Shown here one piece after another: positions 52,708 to 61,111 of a stretch of 64,000 nucleotides of DNA. Both the position numbers and the translations under genes were made by a program. Numbering within the stretch: position 1 is the first letter of the stretch; each line of letters begins with the position of its first letter. The notes under the pieces are model-generated. The model worked only from the letters and a program-made list of their open reading frames with translations, did not search any database and was not told the origin of the DNA. Origin of the DNA: Arthrobacter sp. ES3-54 (GTDB lineage Bacteria > Actinomycetota > Actinomycetes > Actinomycetales > Micrococcaceae); assembly GCF_029504395.1 (NCBI RefSeq), contig NZ_JAQFIF010000015.1, positions 18,828 through 82,827 of the forward strand, given 5' to 3'.

Positions 52708-54267
52708 TTATTTAGTCATTCTATTGTCTGATTCCGACATAAGTAAAGAGCTGGTGAGTTCCTCTGCGATCCTCCGCGCCCCGCGCACTGCGAGTGCCAC
52801 AGCGGTCAGCGTGGGGTTGCACGCGGTGGCGGTGGGGATCACGCCGTTGCCGGCCACGAAGAGGCCGGGAACCTGCCACACCTGGCTGTCGGGCGAACAC
52901 ACGCTTTCGCCGTCGTCCGCCGCGCCCATGCGCGTTGTGCCCTGGTAGTGAAGCGATGCGCCGGGCGGCATGACGAACGGACGTTCGTCGAGCGGTTCAC
53001 CCACCGCCTTGCCCAGACGGACAATCTCCTGCTTGGCGCGCTCCAGCACCTCATGGTCCCGCCCTGTGAGGCGGTAATGGATGCGCATGGCGGGCATCCC
53101 GTACGAATCGCAGGTGCCGTCCTCGAACACCACCCGGTCCTCCCGCTGGAGATCCTTCGCGCAGAACAGGCCGAGCCCGACGATCGACCCCGGGACGATG
53201 GGGTCCTCCTCGGCCAGCGGGACCGGCGACGCGTCCAGTTGCATGATCTGGCCATGGAAGGGCGCCTCGTCCGTGTAGGGAACCCAGGCAACTCCGCTCT
53301 GCTCACTGAGCGCGCCGTTGGCGGGCCGCGGCGCATGTTCGGCTGAAACATCGCGCAGCCTGCTCGCGAACACCACCTGCGCCTGGTCGTTGAGGTAGCG
53401 GCCCAAAGCGTCGGGCCGGATCCCGGAAGCCCACAGCAGCTGCGGCGTGCGCAAGGCATCCGCACCCACCACAACGTAGCGGGCGGCCACCTGATGGGTT
53501 TCGCTGCTGCGGCGGTCCTGGACTTCGATGCCGGCAGCAGCGCCATCCTCTAGGAGCACGCGCGTCACCAGCGACTCATCATAAAGTTCAAACTGCGGAT
53601 TTTCCCGGGTCACATCCCCCATAACGACGTCGGAACCGGACCACACGAGGCCGCCGTCCTCGCGCCGGTGTACGGCGAGCGGCATGGGCTGGACACGGTA
53701 GGCGGTGCCCCGGCCCGCGTCCACGGCGGCCGCGAGTCGTTCCCGGACGAGGTCAGAGAACGGGGCACCGTCAAAGGCGCGGGTGGTCACCCCCAGCAGA
53801 CGGTCTGCGTGGTCAAGAAGCACTTCAAGGTCCGGTAGGAACGGAATGCGCTCTTTGCCGCCCGGGCGGGGGCAGGCAGCGGTCCAGTGGGCGGCCATGC
53901 CGCCCACGTTGCTGGACATGGCGGCAACGGGCATCCCGTCCTCGCCGGGGAAAACGTAGCCGTCCTGCAGCAGGTAGGTTCCGGGCCTGGCCCTTCGCTC
54001 CCCGCTTTTAACGGCGCCGGGTGAGTTCACCGTCTCAGCACCTGCACCGGGGCCTTCCGATGCCCGCTGCGCGAGGCTGCGGCGCTCCGGATCCTCAATG
54101 TTCTTGACGTGCGCCCCGGGTGGATTGCTGACGGTGGGGCCCACCTCGAACATGGCGATGGTGGCGCCAGGGGCTTCCTCGCTGAGGATCCGTGCGTACG
54201 CCGATGCCGTGGGGCCGCTGCCGACGATGGCGACGTCGACGCGGGCCGGGTACCGGTTATTGCTCAC
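52708..54267 (-). CDS. glycoside 3-oxidase (CarA/G3Ox type, copy 2)
   Basis: A 519-residue GMC flavoenzyme that oxidises the C3 hydroxyl of glycosides, reducing O2 or another acceptor. FAD site: VDVAIVGSGPTASAYARIL; FAD loop: SSNVGGMAAHWTAACP. The C-terminal SLHYQGTTRMG puts the predicted catalytic base at His440, and PTATACNPT puts the partner at Asn484. As I recall, these are the residue numbers given for the Pseudarthrobacter siccitolerans glycoside 3-oxidase, so this could be a close orthologue. It starts at GTG 54267, overlapping the previous stop by 4 bases. It sits directly upstream of CGD beta and alpha genes, whose substrate (3-keto-C-glycoside) it would supply. Confidence 0.9.
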   Translation of the reverse strand: MSNNRYPARVDVAIVGSGPTASAYARILSEEAPGATIAMFEVGPTVSNPPGAHVKNIEDPERRSLAQRASEGPGAGAETVNSPGAVKSGERRARPGTYLLQDGYVFPGEDGMPVAAMSSNVGGMAAHWTAACPRPGGKERIPFLPDLEVLLDHADRLLGVTTRAFDGAPFSDLVRERLAAAVDAGRGTAYRVQPMPLAVHRREDGGLVWSGSDVVMGDVTRENPQFELYDESLVTRVLLEDGAAAGIEVQDRRSSETHQVAARYVVVGADALRTPQLLWASGIRPDALGRYLNDQAQVVFASRLRDVSAEHAPRPANGALSEQSGVAWVPYTDEAPFHGQIMQLDASPVPLAEEDPIVPGSIVGLGLFCAKDLQREDRVVFEDGTCDSYGMPAMRIHYRLTGRDHEVLERAKQEIVRLGKAVGEPLDERPFVMPPGASLHYQGTTRMGAADDGESVCSPDSQVWQVPGLFVAGNGVIPTATACNPTLTAVALAVRGARRIAEELTSSLLMSESDNRMTK

Positions 54268-55040
54268 CGCCCTGCCACCAGTTCCTGGATGCGTCGTACG
54301 GACTTTGCCGAGTCGATCGTGGGGTAGTACTCGAGCCCGATCGGGCCCGCGTAGCCGCTGTTCTGCAGGTCGGCGAACCGGCCCGGCCAGTCGATGGATC
54401 CCGAGCCGGGCTCCCCGCGGCCCGGAGCGTCGGCGATCTGCACGTACCTAATGAGGTCGCCGGCGTTGGCGAGCTCGGCGGCCACGTCCTCGCCCTCGAC
54501 CGTGGAGTGGTAGAGGTCGTAGAGAACGCCGAAGTATGGCGAGGCCACTCCCCGGGCGACATAGACGGCTTCCGAGGTCCGGTCAAGGAGGGCCCCCGGG
54601 TGGTCAACCCTGACGTTCACCGGCTCGAGGACAAGGGTGATGCCGGAACCCTCAATGTGCGCGACGCCTCGGGTGAAGATCTCGATCAGTTCGTCCAGCT
54701 GGTCCTGCCGCTTGCGCCCGCCGAATCCGGTACCGCTCCCCACTACCATCCGGGGGCAGCCGAGCTGCTGGGCCACTTCGACGCCGGCGTCCAGCCCAGT
54801 GTAGAAAGCATCGTGGTTGCGGGGCGGGATCATGAATTGCATACGCGGTTCCGCCAGCTGGGAGGTCAGCTGGACTCCGGTTTCCTCGAGTGCGTCCTTC
54901 AGGGCCGGAATGTCTTTGCCCGTCGGGCCCCACATTTCGACGGCGTCGAAGCCGGCTGCTGCCGCCGCGCGAACCCGGTCAGCAGCACTTTCGCCTGCTT
55001 CGGCGAACAAAAGGTCGATATTGGGCGAAAGTTGGAACAT
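54264..55040 (-). CDS. hydroxypyruvate isomerase-like TIM-barrel protein
   Basis: A 258-residue AP-endonuclease-2-family protein. It has the Hyi-type segments IDLLFAEAGESAADRVRAAAAAGFDAVEMWGP, TLVLEPVNVRVDHPGALLD (metal Glu), VLYDLYHSTVEGEDV (Asp and His), YVQIADAPGRGEPGSGSIDW, and GLEYYP (Glu). AGGAGA precedes the ATG at 55040. It overlaps the oxidase gene by 4 bases. Its likely role is isomerising or epimerising a sugar or keto-sugar in the pathway. It is shorter than the CGD alpha proteins and has no CGDB partner. Confidence 0.88.
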   Translation of the reverse strand: MFQLSPNIDLLFAEAGESAADRVRAAAAAGFDAVEMWGPTGKDIPALKDALEETGVQLTSQLAEPRMQFMIPPRNHDAFYTGLDAGVEVAQQLGCPRMVVGSGTGFGGRKRQDQLDELIEIFTRGVAHIEGSGITLVLEPVNVRVDHPGALLDRTSEAVYVARGVASPYFGVLYDLYHSTVEGEDVAAELANAGDLIRYVQIADAPGRGEPGSGSIDWPGRFADLQNSGYAGPIGLEYYPTIDSAKSVRRIQELVAGR

Positions 55041-55070
55041 GGATGTCTCCTAGAGAATTGAAATGGTGGT

Positions 55071-55214
55071 CTAAAACGCCTCAGGCCCGTCAGGAATGGT
55101 CGGGTTGTGCTGCCGGTAGTCGCCGGCCACAAGGAAGTCGAAGGCTTCACGCACCCGTTTTTGGGTGTAGAAGATCTCCACGAAGCGCTCGAACGCTGCG
55201 CGGTTGTCAGCCAT
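55071..55214 (-). CDS. truncated SnoaL/NTF2-like protein, 47 residues
   Basis: A short reading frame after the second permease: MADNRAAFERFVEIFYTQKR, then VREAFDFLVAGDYRQHNPTI and PDGPEAF before TAG. It matches the first helix and the QHNP region of SnoaL-like small barrel proteins, which normally run to 120-150 residues, so two thirds are missing. It begins 6 bases past the permease stop, with weak ribosome-site sequence. It may be a remnant or a genuine mini-protein; the frame is clean, and the stop falls just where the family would continue. Confidence 0.6.
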   Translation of the reverse strand: MADNRAAFERFVEIFYTQKRVREAFDFLVAGDYRQHNPTIPDGPEAF

Positions 55215-55220
55215 CGCGGG

Positions 55221-56057
55221 TCAGCCCTTCAGGCCGCCGGAGAAGCCCTGGATGAACCGCTTCTGTGCGAACAGAAACAGCGCCAGGATGGGAATCATGG
55301 ACACGATCACTATCGCGAAGATCGAGTTCCACTGGGAGACCAGGGAGCCGATGTAGTAGTACATGGCCACCGGCAGCGTCTGGTTGGCGGAGCCGCCAAG
55401 GAAGATCAGCGATGTGAAGAAGTCGTTCCACACGATGAGCCCGGCGAAGATGGTGACCGTTCCCGTGGCTGGAGCCATCATGGGGAACACCACCTTGGAG
55501 AAAATCTGGGATTTGCTGGCGCCGTCGATGGTGGCCGCTTCTTCGTAGTCCGTGCCGAGGCCCCGGAAGAAGTTTGCGTAGAGGAAGATCGACAACGGCA
55601 GCAGCATGCCCGTGTACAGGATGATCAGGCCCCAAGCGGATCCGGTGAGTCCAAGGGCCCGTGCACCCATGTAGAGAGGGACGGCGCCGAGCTGGCCGGG
55701 GAGGATGATGGCGATCAGGAAGAGGTAATACGCGCCCTTGCTCCAGCGTCGGGTGCTGCGGGAGATGACGTATCCGGTGATGGAACCGAGTGCGATGAGC
55801 CCCACGATGCTGCCCGCGGTGATGATGGCGCTGTTGACCAGGCCCATCACCACGTTGGAGTTGCCGGTGGCCGTGAGGACGTCGACAAAGTTGCTGAAGT
55901 CGGGGCTTGTTGGCGGAGCCAGGGCCGAGGTGGTGAACAACTCGTTGTCCGGCTTCAGGGCAGTTGTCACCAGGAAGTAGAACGGCGCGAGGAACAGCAG
56001 GGCGAGCGCCCACAGGCCGACTTCGCGGAGCAGGGTGAGTTTGGTGTAGCGGAACAT
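55221..56057 (-). CDS. carbohydrate ABC transporter permease, MalG type (C-glycoside operon)
   Basis: A 278-residue permease with six hydrophobic segments. It starts LTLLREVGLWALALLFLAPFYFLV, and its EAA loop is YEEAATIDGASKSQIFSKVVFP. It is the partner of the permease at 56061-57020 (3-base gap). Together with the lipoprotein they form a CUT1 importer, again without a local ATPase. Confidence 0.93.
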   Translation of the reverse strand: MFRYTKLTLLREVGLWALALLFLAPFYFLVTTALKPDNELFTTSALAPPTSPDFSNFVDVLTATGNSNVVMGLVNSAIITAGSIVGLIALGSITGYVISRSTRRWSKGAYYLFLIAIILPGQLGAVPLYMGARALGLTGSAWGLIILYTGMLLPLSIFLYANFFRGLGTDYEEAATIDGASKSQIFSKVVFPMMAPATGTVTIFAGLIVWNDFFTSLIFLGGSANQTLPVAMYYYIGSLVSQWNSIFAIVIVSMIPILALFLFAQKRFIQGFSGGLKG

Positions 56058-56060
56058 GGC

Positions 56061-57020
56061 TTAGTCCTCAGGGTTCGAACGCGTCAGCCGCTGCTGGAGA
56101 ACGGCGAAGATCAGGATGATGGCGGCGAGCACCAGGGCCAGGGCGGCACCGCCCCCGAAGTTCCCGAGCGCAAAGGCTTGCTTGTAAACCAGCGTGGCCA
56201 GCGTTTCCGTCGCTCCGGCCGGTCCGCCGCCGGTGAGTGCCATGATGGGATCGAAGACGCGCAGCCCTTGGACGATTCCCAGCGTGGTGGCGATGGCGAC
56301 GGCGGGGCGGATGGCGGGCAGGGTAACGTTGCGGAACCGCTGCCACAGGTTGGCGCCGTCAATGGCCGCCGCCTCCTCCACGTCCACGGGGACACCGGCC
56401 AGGCCGGCCATAAAAATCACCATGGCAAAGCCGGTGGAAGACCAGACCAGCACCACCAGGACGGTCCAGATGGCCCACTGCGGGTCGGCCAGCCACGGCT
56501 TGGCCTGGTCGCCGGCGCCTATTGCCGTAAGGAAAGCATTGAGCGGACCGTCGAAGTCGAAGATGTATTTCCAGATGTAGGCCGTGGCTAGCGGACTGAG
56601 CACCACCGGCATGAAGAAGAGGGTCCGGAGGATGTAGCGCGTCTTGAGGACGCGGTTCAGGCCCAGCGCAATGACCAACCCGGCGATGTTGCCCAGGAGA
56701 ACCGAGCCAAAGGCCAGAAAGAGGGTGTTGGAGAGGGCTCCGAGTTTCGTGGGGTCCTTGAAGATGGCCTCAAAGTTTGCCCAGCCCGTGATTTTGAACG
56801 AGCCGATGCCCGTCCAGTTGGTAAAGGCGAAGAATCCGCCGATACCGGTTGCCACGTAGTGGATGGCAAACACCAGGGCGATCCCGGGCAGCGCCCACCA
56901 CCAGTGTCCGAACTGCATGGGCCCCCGCCGGGGACGGGTGTTCTCACCCGTCCCCGGCGTCCGCTTGCCTCGCCGGGGTGCTTCAGCTGCTTCGCTTTTC
57001 GGTTGCATCGTCGCAGTCAT
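56061..57020 (-). CDS. carbohydrate ABC transporter permease, MalF type (C-glycoside operon)
   Basis: A 319-residue permease with a hydrophilic 45-residue N-terminal tail (PKSEAAEAPRRGKRTPGTGE) before the first membrane helix (WWWALPGIALVFAIHYVATG). The EAA motif is VEEAAAIDGANLWQRFRNVTLPA. The ATG at 57020 is preceded by AAGGAA. It is translated just before the MalG-type permease. Confidence 0.93.
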   Translation of the reverse strand: MTATMQPKSEAAEAPRRGKRTPGTGENTRPRRGPMQFGHWWWALPGIALVFAIHYVATGIGGFFAFTNWTGIGSFKITGWANFEAIFKDPTKLGALSNTLFLAFGSVLLGNIAGLVIALGLNRVLKTRYILRTLFFMPVVLSPLATAYIWKYIFDFDGPLNAFLTAIGAGDQAKPWLADPQWAIWTVLVVLVWSSTGFAMVIFMAGLAGVPVDVEEAAAIDGANLWQRFRNVTLPAIRPAVAIATTLGIVQGLRVFDPIMALTGGGPAGATETLATLVYKQAFALGNFGGGAALALVLAAIILIFAVLQQRLTRSNPED

Positions 57021-57074
57021 TGGTATTCCTTGCTTGTCCCTTTGAGTCGTCGGAACGTTGATGGTCAAGAACTG

Positions 57075-58364
57075 CTACTGTTCCCAGGCCGCGTCCATGG
57101 CCTGCAGGACCTGGTCAGGGCTCTTCTGGCCGGTGATGATGCCCTGGACCCCCGTGGCCAGTGCGTCGTAGACGGCGGAATTAGGCCACTGGATGTTGGG
57201 CAGGGGGCCGTACTTGCCGTCCTTGATCAGGCCGCCGACGTTCTTATAGGCGCCGCCGTCGAAATCGTATTTGTCGAGTCCGCTGACCGGCAGGGCACCG
57301 TCGATTTCTGCGAATGCCTTGGTCTGCTCAGGCTGTGCGGCCCAATCGAGGAAGGCCTTGGCAGCGTCCTTGTTCTTGGAGGCCGCGTTGATGGAGAAGG
57401 CGTAGTTTGCGCTGGCGAATACGTAGCTCTTGCCCGAGCCCTGTTCCGCCGGGAACGGCCGTACGGCGAATTGGGAGCCCCCAGCGGCGGACTGCAGTTG
57501 CTTCCAGCTTGGGGCCGGGATGAAGCCGCTCAAGGACGTTCCGCTGGCAAGCCCCTTGGTGATGGCGTCGAAGCCGCCGCCGGCAGCACCTTTCTGGAAG
57601 CAGCCCGCGTCCTTCAAGGTATTAACTGCTTCGAGGGCTGCCTTCCAACCGTCCGAGCCGGCGAAGGTGGTTTCCTTAGCGGCGCGCTTATCGTTCCATT
57701 TCGGGTCTTCCGCGTAGACGCGCGAGGCTGCCAGGGACATGGCCATCAGCCCTGTGTTGGGAGGGGCTGATCCGGCAAGGGCAAAGAGGGATTTACCGGA
57801 GGACTCCAGAGCCTTGCACTGCTGCTGGAGGGAGGAATAGTCGGCAGGGAAGCCACCGGCTGCATCTGCAGCCGTCTCATTACTCACCAAGGCAGAGATC
57901 GTAATTTCCGTGGCCTGGCCGTACACCTTGCCGTCGGATCCAAAGGTGCTGGCGCTTCCCTCGGGGAGCAGTTGCTTGGCGGCATCGTCAAGCGGCTCAA
58001 GGAAACCTGCCTGCACGAGCGGCAGGATGCTGCGGCCGGTGCCGGAGCCTGGTGATGTCACTACGACGTCTGAGGCGTTTCCGGCCTGGAGCTGTGTGCG
58101 CAGGGTCTGGTCGTAAGAGTCGTTCGGCTGAGGATTGAAGGTGATTTTCACGTTCGGGTGTGACTTCATGTAATTTTCTGCCAACACTTGGAAGGGGCTC
58201 TCGATGGTGTTGGATGTCGCGAAGGACAGTGAAAATTCCTGGGAACCACCCGAAGAGGAGCTGCTGCCGGTGGAGGCCGAGCAACCGGTGAGAATGAGTG
58301 CTGCGACGGTGGGGACGGCGAGGGCGCCGACCTTCAGGCCCGAATTGCGACGGTGCTGTGTCAT
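57075..58364 (-). CDS. sugar/glycoside-binding lipoprotein of the C-glycoside operon
   Basis: A 429-residue family-1 solute-binding protein with a lipoprotein signal: RRNSGLKVGALAVPTVAALILTGCSASTGSSSSS. The lipobox is LTGC, followed by a Ser-rich linker. Ligand-lobe segments such as FNPQPNDSYDQTLRTQLQAGNASDVVVTSPG are standard. The ATG at 58364 follows GAAAGG by 6 bases. It is the first gene of the minus-strand run ending at 47449. It probably captures a glycoside or sugar outside the cell. Confidence 0.92.
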   Translation of the reverse strand: MTQHRRNSGLKVGALAVPTVAALILTGCSASTGSSSSSGGSQEFSLSFATSNTIESPFQVLAENYMKSHPNVKITFNPQPNDSYDQTLRTQLQAGNASDVVVTSPGSGTGRSILPLVQAGFLEPLDDAAKQLLPEGSASTFGSDGKVYGQATEITISALVSNETAADAAGGFPADYSSLQQQCKALESSGKSLFALAGSAPPNTGLMAMSLAASRVYAEDPKWNDKRAAKETTFAGSDGWKAALEAVNTLKDAGCFQKGAAGGGFDAITKGLASGTSLSGFIPAPSWKQLQSAAGGSQFAVRPFPAEQGSGKSYVFASANYAFSINAASKNKDAAKAFLDWAAQPEQTKAFAEIDGALPVSGLDKYDFDGGAYKNVGGLIKDGKYGPLPNIQWPNSAVYDALATGVQGIITGQKSPDQVLQAMDAAWEQ

Positions 58365-58419
58365 GTCCAGCCTTTCTGACTTCATTGTCCAAAATCCGGG
58401 TGTCGTGACCCCGGTCACT

Positions 58420-58480
58420 CATAAGTATGCAGGAGATGTGCCTAAAACACACATAAGTATTCGCTATGACGGACATAAGT
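58420..58480. promoter_or_regulatory. three CATAAGT(A) elements in the LysR-ABC divergent region
   Basis: CATAAGTA occurs at 58420-58427 and 58452-58459, and CATAAGT at 58474-58480. Starts are 32 and 22 bases apart, close to three and two turns of DNA, so all face the same side. GGACATAAGTCC around the third copy is partly palindromic. The 228-base region separates the C-glycoside operon from the divergent LysR gene and should hold both promoters. Confidence 0.6.
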
Positions 58481-58592
58481 CCAACGGAGGTCCGCGGAAG
58501 GTCTATCCAGATGCCTGATGACTTCGCCTATGTAATAGATCCCGCTGATAAGCTCACCTGAAACGGTTCCACTTCCAAAGGATCGCTGCGCC

Positions 58593-59537
58593 GTGACGAA
58601 ACATGTCCTGCTTTCCCGTCTCGACCTCAACCTGCTGATCTCGCTGGATGCCCTCATTACCGAGCGAAGCGTTACTAGGGCGGCCGAGCGGCTCCACCTA
58701 AGCCAGCCGGCGCTCAGCGCCTCGCTCGCCCGGCTCCGATCCCACTTTGGGGACCCGATCCTGGCCCGCCGCGGTAACGCTTATGAGCTCACCCCCTTCG
58801 CCCTCCGGCTCGCGGAGCACACCACCACCGCGCTGGAGGCCGCACGCCGCGTCTTCGAAAGCCAGGCCACCTGGGAGCCCACAGAATCTGAGCGCGAGTT
58901 CTCCATCTACGGCTCGGATTACGGCTTCACTACCATTGGCCGGGTTGCTTCCGAGCTTGCAGCCGAGCGCGCCCCAGGAGTCCGGTTCCGGTTTATGCTC
59001 CACAATCCGATGGTGGTGGAGGATGCAGCCAACCGCCTTCGATCGGTGGACGGTATGGTAATTCCCCATGGATTCCTCACCGGGCTGCCCTACCTGGATC
59101 TGTGGAGGGACGGGTGGGTGGCCGTGGTCTCCACGTCCAATGAAGCCGTCGGGGAGCAAATCACCATGGAAAACATCGCTGAACTTCCCTGGGTGATGAC
59201 CTATCAGACGCGCTCAGCCTCAACATCGGCGGAACGGCAGATCCAGCAGCTGGGTGTTGAGCCCCGTGTGGACGTGGTCGTTGAAAGTTTCCAGTCCTTA
59301 CCTCACTTTGTGGTTGGGACCAACCGGATCGCGCTCATCCAGGCGGCACTGGTGCCGTTCGCTCTGCGCGTGGGCGGGGTTCGGATCCTACCGCTGCCCT
59401 TCGATGCCACGCCGCTGGTTAATGCATTGTGGTGGCACCCCGTGCACAACCGCGACTCCGAGCATGAGTGGATGAGGGGCCTCTTCAAAGAGGCTGCTGA
59501 CATCGTGGCAGCCGCCGCAACCAAGGAAGCCCCTTAA
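58593..59537 (+). CDS. LysR-family regulator, NodD-like (second copy)
   Basis: A 314-residue LysR protein: LSRLDLNLLISLDALITERSVTRAAERLHLSQPALSASLARLRSHFGD is the DNA-binding domain, and EREFSIYGSDYGFTTIGRV starts the effector domain. GTG at 58593 has AAAGGA about 10 bases upstream. It resembles the LysR at 38325 throughout, including the LTPFALRL and TESEREFSI blocks. It is divergent from the ABC-led operon, a usual position for its activator. Related NodD-type proteins respond to flavonoids. Confidence 0.93.
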   Translation: MTKHVLLSRLDLNLLISLDALITERSVTRAAERLHLSQPALSASLARLRSHFGDPILARRGNAYELTPFALRLAEHTTTALEAARRVFESQATWEPTESEREFSIYGSDYGFTTIGRVASELAAERAPGVRFRFMLHNPMVVEDAANRLRSVDGMVIPHGFLTGLPYLDLWRDGWVAVVSTSNEAVGEQITMENIAELPWVMTYQTRSASTSAERQIQQLGVEPRVDVVVESFQSLPHFVVGTNRIALIQAALVPFALRVGGVRILPLPFDATPLVNALWWHPVHNRDSEHEWMRGLFKEAADIVAAAATKEAP

Positions 59538-59540
59538 ACG

Positions 59541-59578
59541 CCTCGATGCCCGGCCGGCTAAACGGACGGGCATCGAGG
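59541..59578. terminator. hairpin terminator between convergent genes
   Basis: CCTCGATGCCCG pairs with CGGGCATCGAGG (12 bp, 14-base loop). It sits just after the LysR stop and 24 bases beyond the stop of the convergent fusion gene, serving both. Confidence 0.88.
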
Positions 59579-59601
59579 CTATGGGGCTTCGGTTTTGCAG
59601 G

Positions 59602-61080
59602 TCAGGCTGATGCCAGCGCTGTTCGCATGCTCTTGCGGATGAGGTCGTGCTGCTGACGGACCAGCAGCAGCGGATCCACCTCACCGAGCTCGGCGAAGGC
59701 ATGGCCTTCCCATTCGCTGGACCAGTAGCCGCGGTAGCCGCCTTCGACGAATACGCGGACCAGTTCCGGATAGTCGATGGCCGGCTCGTTGCCCTGCTCA
59801 TCAATATCGTAGAACTTTGCGTGGACGTGCATGATTTGCGGCATGATGTCAGCCCACTCCTTCGGGCTGACATGGCCGTGCATGTTGAAGGCCAGGTGTG
59901 CGAAGGACCCAAGCCGGGCAGGATCAAAGTCGCGTCCCCGCAGGTACGCAATGAACTCCTCCTGCCGCACCCGCATCGGGGCCTCAGTGCCCCAGATAGC
60001 CTGCAGCCTTTCCACAGCTTCATCGTCCAGCCCGGCACGGCGGACCGCGCGCAGGAGCGTGGGAGACATGCTGTGCATGGTTGAGGAGAAGTCAGCCACG
60101 AAGCCCAACAGCGGTGAATCAAGCTCGGCGTAGACGTCGCGGACCTTCATGATCTCCGGCGAGTTGGGCCCCAGCGGTGCATGGATCTCGTAGGCAAGTT
60201 TGAGTTCGAGGTCCTCGGCCAGCGGCAGCAGCCGGCGAAGTAGCTCCGGCTTCGCGCTCTGGATGCGGACGAGCGGGAAACCGAGCTTCTTGGCGCCGTG
60301 GAAGAGTGTCTGCGTGAACTCGTACTCCTCGTCCGGGGTCATGTCGCGGTCACGGCGGCGTCCCATGTCCAGATTGGCGCCGAAGGAGCTGGCGGTGAAG
60401 CCGTGCTTGTCGAAGGCCTCCTGCCACGAGCGCACGAAGTCATCAGTCACGTTGGGATAGGTAGGCAGGACCTGCGATGCCACAATCTCGATCCCGGGGC
60501 CGATGCCCAGCTCGGCCACGCGGTTCAGCAGGCCGTCGAAGTCGTACCAGCCGGCCCGGAATTCGGCACTTGCCGAGTACAGGGTGAGCCCCAGCGAGAA
60601 CGGATCGTCCTCCGCTTTCGGCGGGGGCGGCGTGACCGCCGTCGTCAATTCCGGTGCCGCCACAGCCCTGTCCGTGACAGTCAGCTCCAGTGCCTGGTTC
60701 ACGAAGTTGGGAACGTACATGCCGGGACCGCCGTCCTGGCCGGGAGCAATCTGCATGTACGGCAGGCGCAGCTCACCGATGAGCCGGACGGTGTGCTGCT
60801 CGCCCAAGGCAACAGGGCTCTCCGTTTTGGCGGTAAGCAAGGGATGTTCCTGGAGGTACCAGAGGGTTTCGCTTTGAGCGGGCAGGTCCGGGAGCGCATA
60901 GCGGACACCGCCCAGTTCCAGGGACAAGTTCTCGGCGGAGATATCCTGGCCGTCGACGGTGAGCCGCAGGCTGGAGACCGAGGAGAGCCACAGGCTCCGG
61001 TACCACGGCAGAGTCAGGGCAAGCGCGAGGCCGTCGGGGTGGGTGCGGAGGCTTGCATCGTCAAGAAGTCCGTTTGGCAT
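59602..61080 (-). CDS. single-chain C-glycoside deglycosidase (beta-alpha fusion), copy 1
   Basis: A 492-residue fusion. Residues 1-138 form a CGDB beta domain (SLRTHPDGLALALTLPWYRSLWLSSVSSLRLTVDG; LRLPYMQIAP). Residues 139-160 are a Pro/Ala-rich linker with four consecutive prolines. Residues 161-492 are a CarC/DgpA-type TIM barrel, with predicted metal ligands Glu298, Asp330, His420 and Glu456. Both halves resemble the separate proteins at 49650 and 50057. In known enzymes alpha and beta are separate chains, so this one would fix a 1:1 ratio. It is 31 bases after the second fusion gene. Breaking of the C-glycosidic bond of a 3-keto substrate is inferred. Confidence 0.87.
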   Translation of the reverse strand: MPNGLLDDASLRTHPDGLALALTLPWYRSLWLSSVSSLRLTVDGQDISAENLSLELGGVRYALPDLPAQSETLWYLQEHPLLTAKTESPVALGEQHTVRLIGELRLPYMQIAPGQDGGPGMYVPNFVNQALELTVTDRAVAAPELTTAVTPPPPKAEDDPFSLGLTLYSASAEFRAGWYDFDGLLNRVAELGIGPGIEIVASQVLPTYPNVTDDFVRSWQEAFDKHGFTASSFGANLDMGRRRDRDMTPDEEYEFTQTLFHGAKKLGFPLVRIQSAKPELLRRLLPLAEDLELKLAYEIHAPLGPNSPEIMKVRDVYAELDSPLLGFVADFSSTMHSMSPTLLRAVRRAGLDDEAVERLQAIWGTEAPMRVRQEEFIAYLRGRDFDPARLGSFAHLAFNMHGHVSPKEWADIMPQIMHVHAKFYDIDEQGNEPAIDYPELVRVFVEGGYRGYWSSEWEGHAFAELGEVDPLLLVRQQHDLIRKSMRTALASA

Positions 61081-61111
61081 TGTTGTTCTCTTTACTGGGA
61101 AATGGGATGGG

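Noticed and set aside
52738..52745. CATAAGTA copy as an operator
   Set aside because: It lies within the last codons of the 3-oxidase gene, so it may be coincidence; counted in the motif finding but not listed as a separate site.
55107..56591. 494-codon plus-strand frame opposite the ABC permeases
   Set aside because: Gln/Gly/Asp-rich shadow of transmembrane codons; both permeases have EAA motifs on the minus strand.
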